Notes: generated from the sequence alone by a model not told the origin. A DNA stretch of 64,000 nucleotides from Arachnopeziza araneosa (GCA_003988855.1 QYAI01000089.1:47990-111989), one strand, 5' to 3'. Positions 33,967-46,644 are shown, counted from the first letter of the stretch. Numbers and translations: made by a program.

Positions 33967-36900
33967 TCAGGGACCCGGAGCTGCTATCTTTACGCCATCT
34001 TCGTTCTGAACATCAGCATTTCCCGAAGAAATGCCAATGTCCCTGGTCTCCCAAGAACTGTCAACCCAGCGTTTCTTCTCGCCAAGAAAAACAAGACGTT
34101 CTTGCTTATTCTTTAGAGGTTCAGAGACGTACTGCTGCGCTACATCTCTCACTTGTTCCTTAGTCACGTCTAACAATCGCTCTCTGCGCTCTTGTACCAT
34201 CTCCTCTGAGACGCTACACAAGAAACGAGTCATGCCTTCGTCACTGACAGACTCGGGAGCATCTACGTTTTGGAAAACCGATAATTTAGCTTCCTCAAGG
34301 TCACGATCCGTCCACTGCTTATCGGCAGCCCAGCGACCGGTATCGCGCATTATCGATATAGTGTTTTGGGGATTAGGATCTCGATATGAATAGAAGCCAA
34401 ATACACCATCCAGTCCACGGGAAAAAGCACCGCCCCCGTATGCACCACCCTTTTCGCGGATCTCGTGATGTAGATGTTTGTGAGTCAGAAGCTGAGACAA
34501 TATCTGAAGGGCAGCCCCATCTTGGTGTGTGTATGACACAGTCGGAATTGCCAACGCCCCATAATATACTTGATAAGGTAAGGGGAAGAAGGTTTTCGCA
34601 TTCCTCGATAGATCTAGCGAAGATAAATTTGGCAATGTTTGTCTTCTTCTGGGCAAAGAAGAGAGGAAATTGCCAAGTGCCAACTCATTCGAACTGACAC
34701 TCTCAGGACCACAAGTAATAGCAGTGCGAAAAGTTGTCGGGCCTGAGAATGCCAATTTCTGAATAGCTTTGAGTTTATCTATTACATCAGTTAAGCCTTC
34801 AGATTCTGACTTGGAGGCAAGTGATGTGATGAGTTGTAGTTGCGAAAGGCCCGTGACTTGCTCCTTTCTACGAAAATAATCTGTGAGACCTGATTCAGCA
34901 ACAGTCATTGCGTAAGAATGACCTGCCGAAGCAACATTATTAATCGCTCCATCTGCGGATGCTTGCAGCAGTTGTCGTATCCTATTTTGAGCTTCCGAAC
35001 TGTCAAAATCCGTTTCGAGAACAATTTTCTTCAGAATTTTAAACATGTCGAGGACGTTCCGGTCCAACACGGTTCCCGCGAATACCATACCTTCAGTGGA
35101 TGATCTAAAGTCATTCGGGGAAGGGGAAGCATAGTAACTAGCAGATAATCCCCCAGTCTTGAGTTTCATCAGATCTTCCAATTGTTCCATAGTCATATCT
35201 TTTGTACCGAGACGCATGATAGAGTCTGCAAATAGAGGAATAAAGGGTCTTAGATCTTCAGGTAGATGCGTAAACTCGTTCACAGCTCTGAAGTATGTCA
35301 AGCCATCCGTTGGAGATTCTCGCCATTGAACGCGGACTTCATCAATTGTAGAATCTCTGACTTCGACAGCTGCTTTCTGTCGAGGAATATCTCTGACGTA
35401 TACAGTAGGCAGACAACTAAGATCCTGGGTATTCGATCTGGACTGCTCTTCCAGAAGTTCCAGCTCTTTCCTTAATAGTTGGTCACGTGCCATGGTCTCG
35501 TCTCCAACGGCTTCCGTGACTTCTGCAATTTTAGTCCGAAGTCGTATGGCCTCTTCTTGAACCAGCTCATCGCCATAGGTCGGGGATGGCGTCATTGTGA
35601 ATGTGAATGTGTTGTTGTTCAAAAGATACTTCTCTAGCAAGCTTTCTAAATAGCCTCCTTTGGCAAATTCGGTCTCGAATGCGAATACAATATCGTTCCA
35701 TGCTAAAGACTTAAATGGATCCACACCTGCAAACCAACCAGGTGTGATTCTTTGCATTAGACCCATCCCAAACTTCGCCGTTTTATGCTTGAGACTAATT
35801 TCCATTTGATGAAGATACCCATCAACTTTGGACTTTTCGAATCCGTTATCGTGAACTTCCTTAAAGGTTCTGTGAATAGCGTCCTTCACTTTAGGTACGT
35901 CGGCTTCCTTAACACCTGTCAATCCAACAGAGAATATTCCAACTCTGCCCGATGAGTCAAATCCGCTATTCGGACTCCATTCAGTCCCTAAACCAGTTTC
36001 AATCAGGTTTCGGTACAAGGGAGAACTATAGCCGTCCATAAGCAGTGCCGATAACATTCCTAAGGAAAAGGTCTCGAGAATATTGGTTGAATCTCCCACT
36101 AACCATGAGGTTGATGTTTTATATTGCATATCTTGGGCCACCAGTGGGTCGATAGGACCAGATACAACAACATTCTTGGGGCCATCACTCAGATCAATTG
36201 GTCTTCTGATTTCCATATCCGCTTGGATTTTCTCAAATGCACTCAACTTGGCGTCGAATTCTCTTAAATGATCGACAAGAGGCATATCGCCATATGTGAA
36301 AAGTTTGGCGTTACTGGGATGGTAATGCTCAGCATGGAACTTCTTCAGTTGCTCATAAGTCAAGTCCGTTATCTTCTGAGGGTCTCCACCAGAGTTATGG
36401 ATGGCAGGGAAGATATGACCTTGAAATCTGATATAATACAGGTATCCAGCATCGGACATCTGGCCTTTCATCTCATTGTATACCACGCCTTTGAAGACCA
36501 ACTTGCTTTCCTCGGAGGTTGCCAACTCGCTGGTTTCAAATGCCTTTGGATTCTCAGGGCCGATCCGCCACCCTTCTTGAGTGAAGTCGCTTTGCTTGAG
36601 TAAAGGGTGTAATGTGGCATCAAGATAGACCGACATTAAGTTTTTGAAATCCTGTTCGTTTGTAGTCGCGAAGGGATATGAAGTATGATCGGCAGATGTG
36701 AAAGCATTCATGAAATTTGATAGGGTCCGGGGAAGCATTTTGAAGAAAGGATCGCGTATCGGATACCTGCAACTATGAGTACAGCTCAAATGGCAGCTTG
36801 CTCTCACTTACTTCTCACTCCCACAGAGTGTTGTATGCTCCAAAATATGAGGTACTCCAGTGTCGTCGGGTGGATTAGTTTTGAACCCGATTGAAAAGAC

Positions 36901-37209
36901 ATTATTCGTGTCATCTCTCGCAATATGTAGATAGTCTGCTCCAGTCTTGTCGTGCTGCAGATGGAGAGCTGTCAACTCAAGTTCCGGAACATGTTTGGTT
37001 CGAAGGAGAGTGAAGCCGTAGACATGCTCTCCGGGCTTCGGAAGGTTTGCAAGCTCAGTGATAGCTTTCCGCGTGACGACTTTCGATGCATTTCGGATCA
37101 TGTTCAAGTGTCGGGAAGAAGATTGGCTATGTACCAAAGAGATGTGCTGTGGAATAGGGAGCGAGGTAGTCGGCTGAGCGAGGCTGAAGATTTTGTGTAG
37201 ATAGCGCAT
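33967..37209 (-). CDS. CYM1: Mitochondrial presequence protease Cym1 (PreP)
   Basis: An M16C metalloprotease of the mitochondrial matrix that degrades cleaved presequences and other short peptides. Exons 37209-36812 and 36766-33967 (45-nt intron) give 1065 aa. The inverted zinc motif HXXEH is H121-E124-H125 in [12 protein letters not shown], directly before the intron; [14 protein letters not shown] and the C-terminal [14 protein letters not shown] are further landmarks. Two in-frame starts exist: Met1 (37209) and Met37 (37101). The shorter form is nearer the usual fungal length and starts with a basic presequence ([13 protein letters not shown]). Which is used cannot be settled here. Confidence 0.94.
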
Positions 37210-37605
37210 ATACTAGTGTAAACCCGCCTACAAGAATAGTCATTTGATACACCAGTGATATCAAAGGTAAATTCAAAATAAACAAGCATTGAATCTTGCT
37301 CCCACCATGTAGACGTGATCCACATAATATGTCCCGGAGATCATGCTCACCCTGTTATGTTGCTGGTTGTTCTACAATTTTGAGCAATCTCCGGCTCGTC
37401 TCAATGCTGCGGCTTGTCCTTAGACGCTAGTACTTTCGACTGACATCAACCTCCTTACCCGTGAAGAAGTTGAATCTCGACAGTCCCATGGATACAGGAC
37501 GACGAAAGACATTTCTCACCACTTTAACAACCATCTTACTGCTGAATCCAACGCTGAGCTTCGGAACCCCAAACTTTTCATGTAGTACGCATTTCTAGAC
37601 GAACA
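37210..37605. promoter_or_regulatory. Shared divergent promoter region, CYM1 / taxilin
   Basis: The 396 nt separate the two divergent starts (about 500 nt if CYM1 starts at Met37). No specific element is assigned. Confidence 0.45.
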
Positions 37606-39524
37606 ATGTCTACCGCTGTCAACTCCACTCATACCTCCGTTCCCACCAGCTCACGAGTGCCTTCTGTCCCTTCAAATCATAACCATGCCGACTCGACTTA
37701 TTCAAATGGGCACCATCACCATCATCATGAGACTGGTACGAGCCAGCATGGGGCAACGAGCATGGCGAAAAAGGGCAAGCTGAAGAAGACGACCGATCCT
37801 AATGAGGCCTCAAACTTGATCGCAGCAAAGATATCGCAACTGGAATCTGATGCTGCGGGGGATAAGGAACAAGAGGCTGAAATTGGTTCGTTTCCCCTTA
37901 TAGAAGTCTTTGGTTTGAGAGGATGTGGTCCGCAGATACATTTGCCACGCCGATGCTGAACAGCTCATTCAATATTCTCCAGTGACTATGTTTTATTTTG
38001 ACTATTCTACTCTCCTCTTTTCATTGTCTTCTTGTCGGCTTTGACCATGAGCAAAGTAGACCATAGGCCTGGTTGAACACTCAAGGTGTTAGCAGGGTTT
38101 TCTGCATCCTTACTAACATACAACTCTGCAGATCGAGAGGTGAAAAAGGCTACTCGTGAGCTCAACAGCCTCACAGCAAAGCTGGATCCTTTACAAAAAG
38201 TTGATACTATTCAAAGAAGATATACCGAGCTTCTCGCGTCCATGAAACGCTTAGAACGAGATAATCAAAAGAATAAGAAGAGAGCAGACTTGCTACAGAA
38301 GGAAAGAGATCATGGAAGGACCGATTTGAATAAGACCAATATGTTAAAGGAGAAGCTAGAGAAGCTATGTCGGGAACTACAGAAAGACAACAACCGCCTC
38401 AAGGTTTGTTGCATCCATTTAGCGCAGTCTGTATATCACGGTTGCTGATACTTTGTTCAGGCTGAGAACAAGACCTTACAAGATGCTGAAAAGGACAACC
38501 ACTTAGCGTGGGACGACAAATTCAAACAGGTCCTATGGCAGTTGGAAGGCATCCAGGACGCTAAAGACAATCCTCAGGCGCAGGTGGTGCAAGTCGAAGC
38601 AGATGAGCTGTTAGTTTTTTCCTTGTCACCTTATGGACTCATCTCTAACGTCTCCGATAGCTTTAAGCAGCGCTTTAGATCCCTCATTGACCAATATGAA
38701 TTACGAGATCTCCACTTTCATTCTGTCCTCCGTACGAAGGAATTAGAGGTCCAGTACAACATGGCTAGATTCGATCGCGAGAAGAAATTAGCGGAGGCCG
38801 AAATTGCTCGCTCAAGGGCCTTAAATGCACAAGTTCTAACTTTCTCAAAAACCGAGACGGAGCTGCGGAATCAACTCAACATATACGTAGAGAAATTCAA
38901 GCAGGTAGGCAGTCAATTTACTGGGTCTAATCCATATATTTTAATTCTTCCCTGTTAATATATACAACCGGTCTCGAGCTAATAATCCCCCAGGTGGAGG
39001 ACACGCTCAATAATAGCAACGACCTATTTCTTACCTTCCGAAAGGAGATGGAGGAGATGTCCAAGAAGACGAAACGTCTTGAGAAGGAGAATATGAACCT
39101 GACTAGAAAGCATGACTTGACGAATCAGAATATTCTGAAAATGGCGGAAGAACGGACGAAAGCTAATGAGGATCTTCGCCAATTGCGAGCCAAGAATGAG
39201 AAGCTAACAAGTATTATCAATCAGATGCAGAAGCAAGGCAGAGGCGTAGCCAGTGGGATGGCTGGGATCACAGAAGGGGCTACGGAGGGAGTGTATGCCG
39301 AGGCAGATTTGGATGGAACCGAGAGCGAGAATGATTATGAATATGAGGATGAAGAAGGTGATGATGGCGATGGCGAGGAAGAAGAAGAAGGTGAGGAGGG
39401 TAGCGAGGCAGAGTTCAATGATGACACAGAAGAGGAAGCGCCTGTTGAGGAAAAGAGACCCTTTGGTCCCCCACCACCCCCGACATTCCCAACTAATGGG
39501 ATTGCTAACGGTGTCAAGCACTGA
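37606..39524 (+). CDS. Taxilin-family coiled-coil protein
   Basis: Taxilins are long coiled-coil proteins that bind syntaxins in animals and are linked to vesicle traffic; the fungal role is less clear. Five exons (37606-37885, 38132-38403, 38461-38609, 38661-38904, 38994-39524) give 491 aa. After a Ser/Thr-rich N terminus with a six-His run (about residues 36-41), residues about 95-390 form near-continuous coiled coil with the family segments KLEKLCRELQKDNNRLK and FKQRFRSLIDQYELRDLHF. The C terminus is very acidic (Asp/Glu runs) followed by a Pro run. Introns are 246, 57, 51 and 89 nt; the first donor is GTTCGT. Confidence 0.9.
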
Positions 39525-39993
39525 GCTTGGGTTACCACCACCTACAAACGCTGCTATCACATGCGTTCTCGCAATGCTGTTTAGCTTGTAGCTTAGCTTT
39601 ATTGAGGGATTTCACTCAATTTCTCTAGACTGGCAGCGTTCTACCAATTGCGCCCTGCCTGACCGTCTTTTGATTAACTTTGCCTCGCCTCGTTATTGAT
39701 GGCGAAATTCAATTGATGTCTATTGCAAGTGGCCAAAGCCTTGCTGCTAATTTCATGCGAGGCTGAAAAAGCCACGATCTTATGTAATCCTTACACTTCT
39801 AAGTTATAGCCCTGTTGTTGATACTCAAGTTTCCCTCTACCCATTATTGATCAGCGTAATGTTCAGCTTTGGAGGGCGCAGGATTCACCTGGAACAAAGC
39901 TTCCATTCTAGCATTTCGGCTCGAATCCCTAAAAAGCACATGATATTGCTTGAGCTCCTGCGAAGCTCCTGATGACATAGTTCATCGTCCGAA
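39525..39993. other. Intergenic region
   Basis: The 469 nt separate two plus-strand genes, holding the taxilin 3' end and the promoter of the next gene. A minus-strand tRNA-like A-box at about 39630-39655 does not fold into a full tRNA. Confidence 0.5.
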
Positions 39994-41352
39994 ATGGCAC
40001 CGCTCCTTGAGGATCCTCGAATTCGGCAGACGTGGAATCAAATATCTCAGAATGCTGAAACAGCAACCGAGACAGCTGCAGCAAATATCTGGACGTTCCA
40101 ACACGAGTATCTCAATCCCTGTTTTGCCTCCATCGCGAACAGTATCAACCGGTGTACTGGACATTGCTTTCCTGACCGGGATGAACGCGCACGTCGATTG
40201 CGGGAGAGGGGCCGGACGAGAGGACGAGCCGAGTTAAGCTTTGACTTCTACGATGATTGGGATGAAGAAGAAAGCTTTGCTGGTAGAGGCTTGTTAGGGG
40301 GGTGGGGGAATGATGAATTAGACAGACTCTTAGCCGGAAGCGGATCACACAGTGGAGGTTCTGACGGTCTTGACCAAGCACCAAGGAGGAAAAAAGGGAT
40401 GAGTTATGGTACGAGGGGAAGACGAAAAAGCCTCGATCCGGATCCGACAGTAATACCAAGTACAAGTGCGCTTGGGTTTCTTGGGCGGCTGCCATTCAAA
40501 CTTGGTGGTACTCTTAGATACAAGCCAAGCGCAGCAGATCTTCAAGAGCATCCGGGAACATTGCGAACGGATTTCAGGGATCAAGAAGAGGACGAGCCAT
40601 TGATATCCGATGATCATAGCGAGGATCCGGGATATGTGAAAGGCAGAGGCCACGCAAGACATCGAAGCTCAACAACCAGCTCTGGCGATACTTCGGATTC
40701 CTTCCGCTCTCGCGGTGACCTTTTCCCGAGCGATGGCGAGGACGATGCAGTACCACTGAGTGATGAATTCGCAATGGTACTGGAGCGACGGATGACTGGG
40801 TCAGGTATGGATGACCGGAGCAGTGGGAAGACGAAAAGTAGTAAAGGAAAGAGACCTGCAGGATCAAGGACTGTGTCCAGGAATCTATCTGGAGCGCAAC
40901 ATTCATCTTCGCAGACAAAGCTATCTCTTCGGGGACGTCGGGCCAGTTCCACGACATCTTTGATTAATCCTCCTGATATATCAAGCCCTGATATAATCCA
41001 TACGCCATCTTTAGCGGATTTGCAACGAGAAGAGGAAAGAGTGAAGCATGAAGAAGAGATGGAATTGGAAAGGAAAAGGGAAGCTGCTGTTCAGCTTGCT
41101 GTAGAGCGTGGACTGAAATCAAGTACCTCGTCAGAAGAAGTGAAGAAAATATCTTCTACTGTGGAGAACAATCCTCCATCTATTGCCGAAGACACAGAAG
41201 ATTCTCAGGAAATTCCCTTATCAGCAGATTTTGGAGAAGTCAGTGTTAATTGTACGTCATCTTCGGACCTGGAGCAGCAGCAGCAGCAGCAGCCTCCAAA
41301 AGAAAAGACGCAGAATAAATTTGTGCCGGCCAAACTACCACATTTCGGTTAA
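39994..41352 (+). CDS. Uncharacterised, largely disordered fungal protein
   Basis: Single exon, 452 aa. The only compact part is the N terminus (about 1-90): helical WNQISQNAETATETAAANIW, then CFASIANSINRCTGHCFPDR with three Cys that could be lipidated or bind metal, and DFYDDWDEEE. The remainder is Ser/Arg/Asp-rich, with an acidic-basic charged helix (LQREEERVKHEEEMELERKR) and a six-Gln run near the end. No known domain is recognised. Membrane attachment through the Cys cluster is inference. Confidence 0.7.
   Translation: MAPLLEDPRIRQTWNQISQNAETATETAAANIWTFQHEYLNPCFASIANSINRCTGHCFPDRDERARRLRERGRTRGRAELSFDFYDDWDEEESFAGRGLLGGWGNDELDRLLAGSGSHSGGSDGLDQAPRRKKGMSYGTRGRRKSLDPDPTVIPSTSALGFLGRLPFKLGGTLRYKPSAADLQEHPGTLRTDFRDQEEDEPLISDDHSEDPGYVKGRGHARHRSSTTSSGDTSDSFRSRGDLFPSDGEDDAVPLSDEFAMVLERRMTGSGMDDRSSGKTKSSKGKRPAGSRTVSRNLSGAQHSSSQTKLSLRGRRASSTTSLINPPDISSPDIIHTPSLADLQREEERVKHEEEMELERKREAAVQLAVERGLKSSTSSEEVKKISSTVENNPPSIAEDTEDSQEIPLSADFGEVSVNCTSSSDLEQQQQQQPPKEKTQNKFVPAKLPHFG
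41275..41292 (+). repeat. CAG trinucleotide run (six copies) inside a coding region
   Basis: Six uninterrupted CAG codons encode the Gln run near the C terminus of the disordered protein. Confidence 0.9.
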
Positions 41353-42328
41353 TTCTAATTGCTTGGGTTGTATCATTTCTATCATTTTGATACAAATTGG
41401 AATCCACACAAAATGTATACCAAAGTATGCAAACCTGTTAGACTATGAACTTAATGACAGGTTGTGGTGGGAGTCGGCCTTCATTGACTGAACAGGCTAT
41501 ATGTATTTTCCTGAATCATCTAAGCCACCAAAGCAGTCTTTGCATGGAAGTGTACAAGCCGATAAGGAGAGAGGGATATTATGTAGAGAGACAATGCATT
41601 AACTCTCTTGGACGAGATGATACAGTTACTACAACCGCATGCACGCTTACGGTGCAAAGTAAGAAGCACTCGAAGACATCCTACGTCACTTCACCACACT
41701 TAATCAATGCAGCTTGGTCAAGTTTGCGGAGACCATTGAAGTTCGCAAGAGCGAGTGAGAAGAGAAATACGGGGCACAAGCAGCAAGAGAAATATGTGAG
41801 AGGACAAGGGCCGCTTTCATTTGCATGAAGCATAGGCAGTGAGCATTGGAATTGCTCGATAGAATAACAGATTAAGCAGTGAAGCTACGGAGCTATTGAA
41901 GTAATTAGCCTTTCTCCAATCGAATGCCATAAATGGGCAGGGAGTAGGTCTTGCTCGGATTACAATGGTTCTTTCCCGTGCATCGACTCCTTATCAAGTT
42001 CAAGTTCAAGTTCAAGAGAAGTTTTAAAGTCAGGGGTTTCGAGCTTCTAGTATTTAAAGGTGAGAGCTGAACCAGGATGGAAATTAAAGTTCAGTGTGCT
42101 CAGTTTACATAGTCGTGGCTTTTAAGAACATTTATATTCAGTCGGGGTAACACTAGGTTCGCTATTCTCAAGTCGGAGCAATATCCAGGCGACCGGCTTT
42201 CTCTAATATTAAAATTCAATGACCTTTATAGAATTAAGAGTGCGATTTGCGTTCTTATTCTCGACAAGGATGAGGTAACTAGAAGGTCCTAAAAAAGTCA
42301 AATAAAGTATGTCCTAAAAATTTTAATT
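41353..42328. other. Intergenic region with short hexamer repeat
   Basis: The 976 nt lie between convergent genes. CAAGTT occurs three times in tandem plus a partial copy at 41995-42016. Frames are short and unconvincing. Confidence 0.5.
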
Positions 42329-43772
42329 TCAAAGCCTACTTTTGGCTCCTAGAAGATCATTTGCCGTTGATAACATATCAACAGTCTCTTGGACCATCTC
42401 ATCCACAATTTGCTTTGCTGGCTTGATCTCCGTAATAACTCCAGCAACAATGCCCATGAGATGAGGAATGTCAAATTCATTCCCGGCTTCCATGTCAAAC
42501 TCCAAGGGTATAACTCCCTGGCCTGTTAGTTGCTTGATTTTTTCAGGCTGGGATTCCCATTTTTCAATCCATGCATTTTTCCTACACCTCAGTGGTCTGC
42601 CACTGACAACGACAGTTGTCAGAGTGTCTTCAAAGCCGGCACTGACAACACTCTCTTTGTGCGACGCACTACACCCTGCTTCAAGACTAGCCACAAATCT
42701 GGTGCCAACCCATACTCCACAGGCACCCCCCATAAGGCTAGCCGCTAGGCCCCGTCCATTATATATCCCTCCTGCAGCCACGACCAATGCTGTCTGGCCG
42801 GCTAGTAATTTTGGTTTGTAATTCTTTGCAACATCAACTACAGCTGGTATCAAAATCGAGGTGGGAATTTCCCCGGTGTGGCCACCACTTTTGAAGGTTA
42901 GTAGTTGATACTGGTGAGATGCCTTGATGTTACAAGGAAAACAGCACAGTATTATGAGAATATGCTTACCCCTCACCTCCTTGGGCACACACAATGTCGA
43001 CACCAGCATCCAAGGCTTTCTTCACATGCTTCGGATGGCCTACCACTGGAAGCCTATGTGGTCAGCATTTTTCATTGATAGCATGTTAAGGGAGTGAAAG
43101 GAGCGAAGGGGTTCAAATTCAGCTAGGTATGGCTATCCGGAGAGTCCATCACTTGAGATACTTTGTTCCAGAAGCAAAATAGCAAAGAAATGGTAAAGCC
43201 TGGGAATTCGCACTGTTCATAACGAGGATGCCAGCATCGTGCAGCCTTTTGATCACATGTGGAGGTGGTATTCCCACAGCGCTAGTGAACAACCTTGCAC
43301 CTTCTTCGATTGTCACATCAACTAGCTAAACCGATGATCTTAGTGTCAGTATACTTTGTGTGCACGTTCTCAGAAGTAGGGCAGAGAATCCCCAGAGTTG
43401 ATGAGGCACTCATGCAAGTTAAAGTCGTTGGAATGATAACATGGAGAACGTCTCTAAATATTTGAGGCTCACCTGATCGAGTTGCCCATGGGTATAGTCA
43501 TGATTTGTTTTCCTAGCCCCATCTCCCACCTTAGGAAGAGCGATGTCGACGCCGAAAGGGGAAGATGCAGAGACGAGACGAGATTTCAGGTCATGGATGA
43601 TTTCTCGTAGTGCCGCAGGCGTGTAGCCTAAGCCTCCAATGCTCCCAAGACCACCAGCATTGCTTACAGCGGCGGCAAGGGGTCCGCCCGAGGTTCGAGC
43701 CATTCCTGCAAGGAGGATGTGATGTTTGATGCCCAAGAGAGTAGTGAGCGGAGTTGTGATGGGGCCGGCCAT
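42329..43772 (-). CDS. Nitronate monooxygenase (2-nitropropane dioxygenase family), peroxisomal signal
   Basis: An FMN enzyme oxidising alkyl nitronates (for example propionate-3-nitronate) to aldehydes and nitrite. Four exons on the minus strand (43772-43473, 43325-43214, 43045-42970, 42887-42329) give 348 aa. Marks are GIKHHILLAGMARTSGGPLA near the start, NMVGHPKHVKKALDAGVD, the flavin-binding CAQGGEGGGHTGEIP and AAGGIYNGRGLAASLMGGA. The C terminus ends SRL, a type 1 peroxisomal targeting signal. Introns are 147, 168 and 82 nt. The upstream open frame starts only with TTG, so ATG 43772 is used. Divergent from RIC8. Confidence 0.92.
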
Positions 43773-44215
43773 CTTGGAAATGCTAGACGGGACAGAGAGA
43801 GATGATAAAGACAAAAGATACAACTAATAGGAGGGCTTACCCAAGCGACAATGGATGTCTTAAGTGTCTTTATAGGATGAGAAAGCTCAAGCGCCTCCCC
43901 ATATCAGAGAATGCCCGAACCCGAGTGTGGGGTAGGAGGGGGGTTGGTAGGTCGTATTTGCCGAGGTCATATAGCAGCTAAGGGGGTGGCGCAGATTGGC
44001 GAGACGCCACAAACGACCATGACCACAACCACAACTACACCACAACCAGCGGCCGCTGCCTTTATCTACCTGGAACTCTATTCAGCATCGAAAACAGAAA
44101 CTTGGGCGCACTTGCATGCGCCTTGCTATATATGAAGCTCAGCGCTACTGATAATCCTACCTTGATACCAAAACAGGAACCCATCCGCATCATTTGTTAC
44201 CCCTCGTTACCCGCA
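43773..44215. promoter_or_regulatory. Shared divergent promoter region, nitronate monooxygenase / RIC8
   Basis: The 443 nt separate the divergent starts. It contains a low-complexity ACCACAAC-rich stretch at about 44015-44050. No named element is assigned. Confidence 0.45.
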
Positions 44216-45858
44216 ATGTCGGCGCAGAGCTCGAGAACTTCAACCTCGTCGGCAGATCTGAAAGGAGCTGGTCAGTTCGTATCACCCCATGAAGAGCGGA
44301 CAACTGATCATCTGGTAGCCAAATTAGAGGATGTCACCAGGCTAATGGAAATTCTTACTAATGATCTGCAAGAAGTTACTCTCCTTCCACATCGTTAGTT
44401 ACACTCCCAGCTGGGAGGATATGTCTAACAGCAGCAGAAAGAGATGCACATCTAGAAGCTTTGAAGGTCTACGGCCGGGATCCTCTTAATGCAGACCCCA
44501 TCTACACCAAAGAGGTAGGTCATTCTCCTCCATTTTTTACCGCAACTCCTAACTCTTAAGAAAGGGAGTGGAGACCCTCAGCCGACATGCCTTCAACAGC
44601 CCTTCCCAAACCACTTCACGAAATGCTCTTCGCGGTCTGGCCAACACATTGTTACTAAAGGCCGAATTGAGACAGGTGTTTCTCGATTTAGGGTTCGAGC
44701 AGAAGGCCTGTAATAAGTTAAAAAGCGACAACAGAGACGATGAGTTTCTTGCCTCTCGAATCATATTTCTTACGACATACAACACAAACTTAAACATTGA
44801 ACGGCTCGTCGACGAATATCATCTGGCTGAGAACATCTGTGTGAATTTGACTAGGCACGCTAAACACTATGGGAAACCATGGAAAACTAAGGAGATAGAT
44901 CCTATGGATGATATGGCGCTGACTGAAACTGCCAAGTTGATGTTTAATCTCATATACCACTGCCCTACACGCGCTGGCTCATTCTCTCCGGCTCTTCAAT
45001 CCCTCGTCGTACTCTTAACCAAACGACCGATATCTAGCACCAACCCCCTCGAGCAACCTACAGGATCTCTTGTGAACGTACTCTTAAACCTAAATTTTGA
45101 GCCAAAAGACAATGTGGCAGTTCTGTTTCCAAAAGCGACACCCGGAATCAACGCCAGTCGACTAATAGATATTCTTCACAAAAGCGTTACCGCCTACGGA
45201 GATCAAGAACTTGAACATAATTTGTCACCGCTTCTCAACACGCTCAGGAAGCTATATGAAGTCGCTCCCAAAGATGTCCAGCTCGTCATCCAAAAAGCAC
45301 TACTACCCTCAGTCGAAGATCGCAAGCAGATACTTGGTCGAGGAGATTCTCTACCCTCACGCCTCCTCCGCCTTTCGACGAACCCTACGACACCTGCAGT
45401 TCGAGAGTCCATTTCGCAACTTCTCTTCGTGCTGAGTGGGAAAGACGCTCGAAATTTTGTACAAAATGTAGGCTATGGGTTTGCCTCAGGTTTCCTCTTC
45501 CAACATAATCTCCCTGTTCCTGAGAATGCTCTCGAGGCCTGGAGCACGCATGGCAACAAAGAAAGTAGTGCAGAAATCACGACTAATAAGGTCAATCCAA
45601 TCACGGGTCAACTTCTAGAGAGCGAGGAGAGGGTTGAAGAAACTGAGATGACACAGGAAGAAAAAGAAAGAGAGGCCGAGAGGCTCTTTGTGCTTTTCGA
45701 AAGGTGATCCTTCGTTTGTGAATTGTTTTCGATCTTCCTTTAACTAATTAATTCCCAGACTGAAGAAGACTGGTGTAATGAGTGTAAAAAATCCGGTTGA
45801 GACAGCTCTTCAGCAAGGCAGATTTGAAGAGTTAAACGACGATGAGGGCTCGGAATAA
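44216..45858 (+). CDS. RIC8: Ric8/synembryn, G-alpha chaperone and exchange factor
   Basis: Ric8 folds and activates heterotrimeric G-protein alpha subunits; in filamentous fungi it is needed for growth and conidiation signalling. Four exons (44216-44393, 44438-44514, 44565-45703, 45759-45858) give 497 aa. The protein is an armadillo-like helical repeat throughout, with recognisable segments ALRGLANTLLLKAELRQVF, LVNVLLNLNF, TNPTTPAVRESISQLLFVLS and VNPITGQLL, and an acidic tail ending in the last exon (VMSVKNPVETALQQGRFEEL). Introns are 44, 50 and 55 nt. Exon 1 supplies a Ser-rich start and MEILTNDLQEV. Confidence 0.92.
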
Positions 45859-46644
45859 TTGATAAATATCCTATTCCTGGTCGATCATTCATTTCAAAAT
45901 CCGATTTGAGTTGCAAGAGCATGGGACGGCGTATCGTGATTCGAGCATGGTGGGAGCGAGAGCCTGGAAACTACCTTGGAAATAGTTGGTTTGGAATCCA
46001 AATCATCCTGTCATCTCTCTATTTTTATTGACATATCGCCCCATACGTGGTGTATATAGTGCTTCCCTGGATTATATTATTGTTTCGTGAACGACTTGGC
46101 ATTTTTAAAATGGACAAAGGACAACTCTGTTAAAGTTTTTGTGTTATAATGATTAGATAAGCCAGTTCAGTGAAGGTTTTATGCTATTCCTCTAGCTTTG
46201 GGGGTAGTAATGATTCATGTCCACGTCGGTGGGAGTCTATCTGGGATAACAACTATGTACCCAAATTGTGAAAGCAATTATAGCTAGAACTATAAATCAC
46301 AAATGGAGAAGAGCATCGCTTTCTAACAGACTCATCTACTTAATTGTAGCAAAATAATGAAGAAGACTTGACCACAGGAGATGCTAACACGAAGTACTCT
46401 ATTTTGTCTCAAGCACTGGTGCAAGGCTGAAATCGAACCCTGAGGCTGAGCCCCACCTTGGTAACTAAGGTACATAAGCGAGCTGGCCTCGTTTTACTTC
46501 CTCTAAGAAATCCAAGACTGTGTATCGTCGAGTGAGGCCCATCAGACCAGCTTACCACACTTCGTCGTGAGTACACGCCACAGGTTCCGTGCCTGGAAGA
46601 AACTTTATACCGAAACTAACAGTAGCTGTGTCGAGCGAGCCACA
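45859..46644. other. Intergenic region upstream of RCY1
   Basis: The 786 nt hold the RIC8 3' end and the RCY1 promoter and leader. A B-box-like sequence on the minus strand near 46425 was examined as a tRNA and rejected. The RCY1 frame is open back to a GTG at 46567, just before a GTGAGT donor-like sequence, so a leader intron is possible. Confidence 0.5.

Noticed and set aside
37710..37731. Six-histidine run in taxilin as an engineered tag
   Set aside because: It lies inside a natural Ser/His-rich N terminus with mixed CAC/CAT codons; no vector sequence is nearby.
39595..39660. tRNA 5'-half-like sequence on the minus strand (GGCGCAATTGGTAGAACG)
   Set aside because: Resembles a D-arm/A-box, but no T-arm or matching acceptor 3' half follows.
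46405..46490. tRNA-like sequence on the minus strand (B-box-like GGTTCGATTTC and an ACCTT/AAGGT hairpin)
   Set aside because: The T-stem does not pair, the 7-nt loop lacks U33, and no acceptor stem closes the molecule. At best a decayed tRNA or tRNA-derived element.
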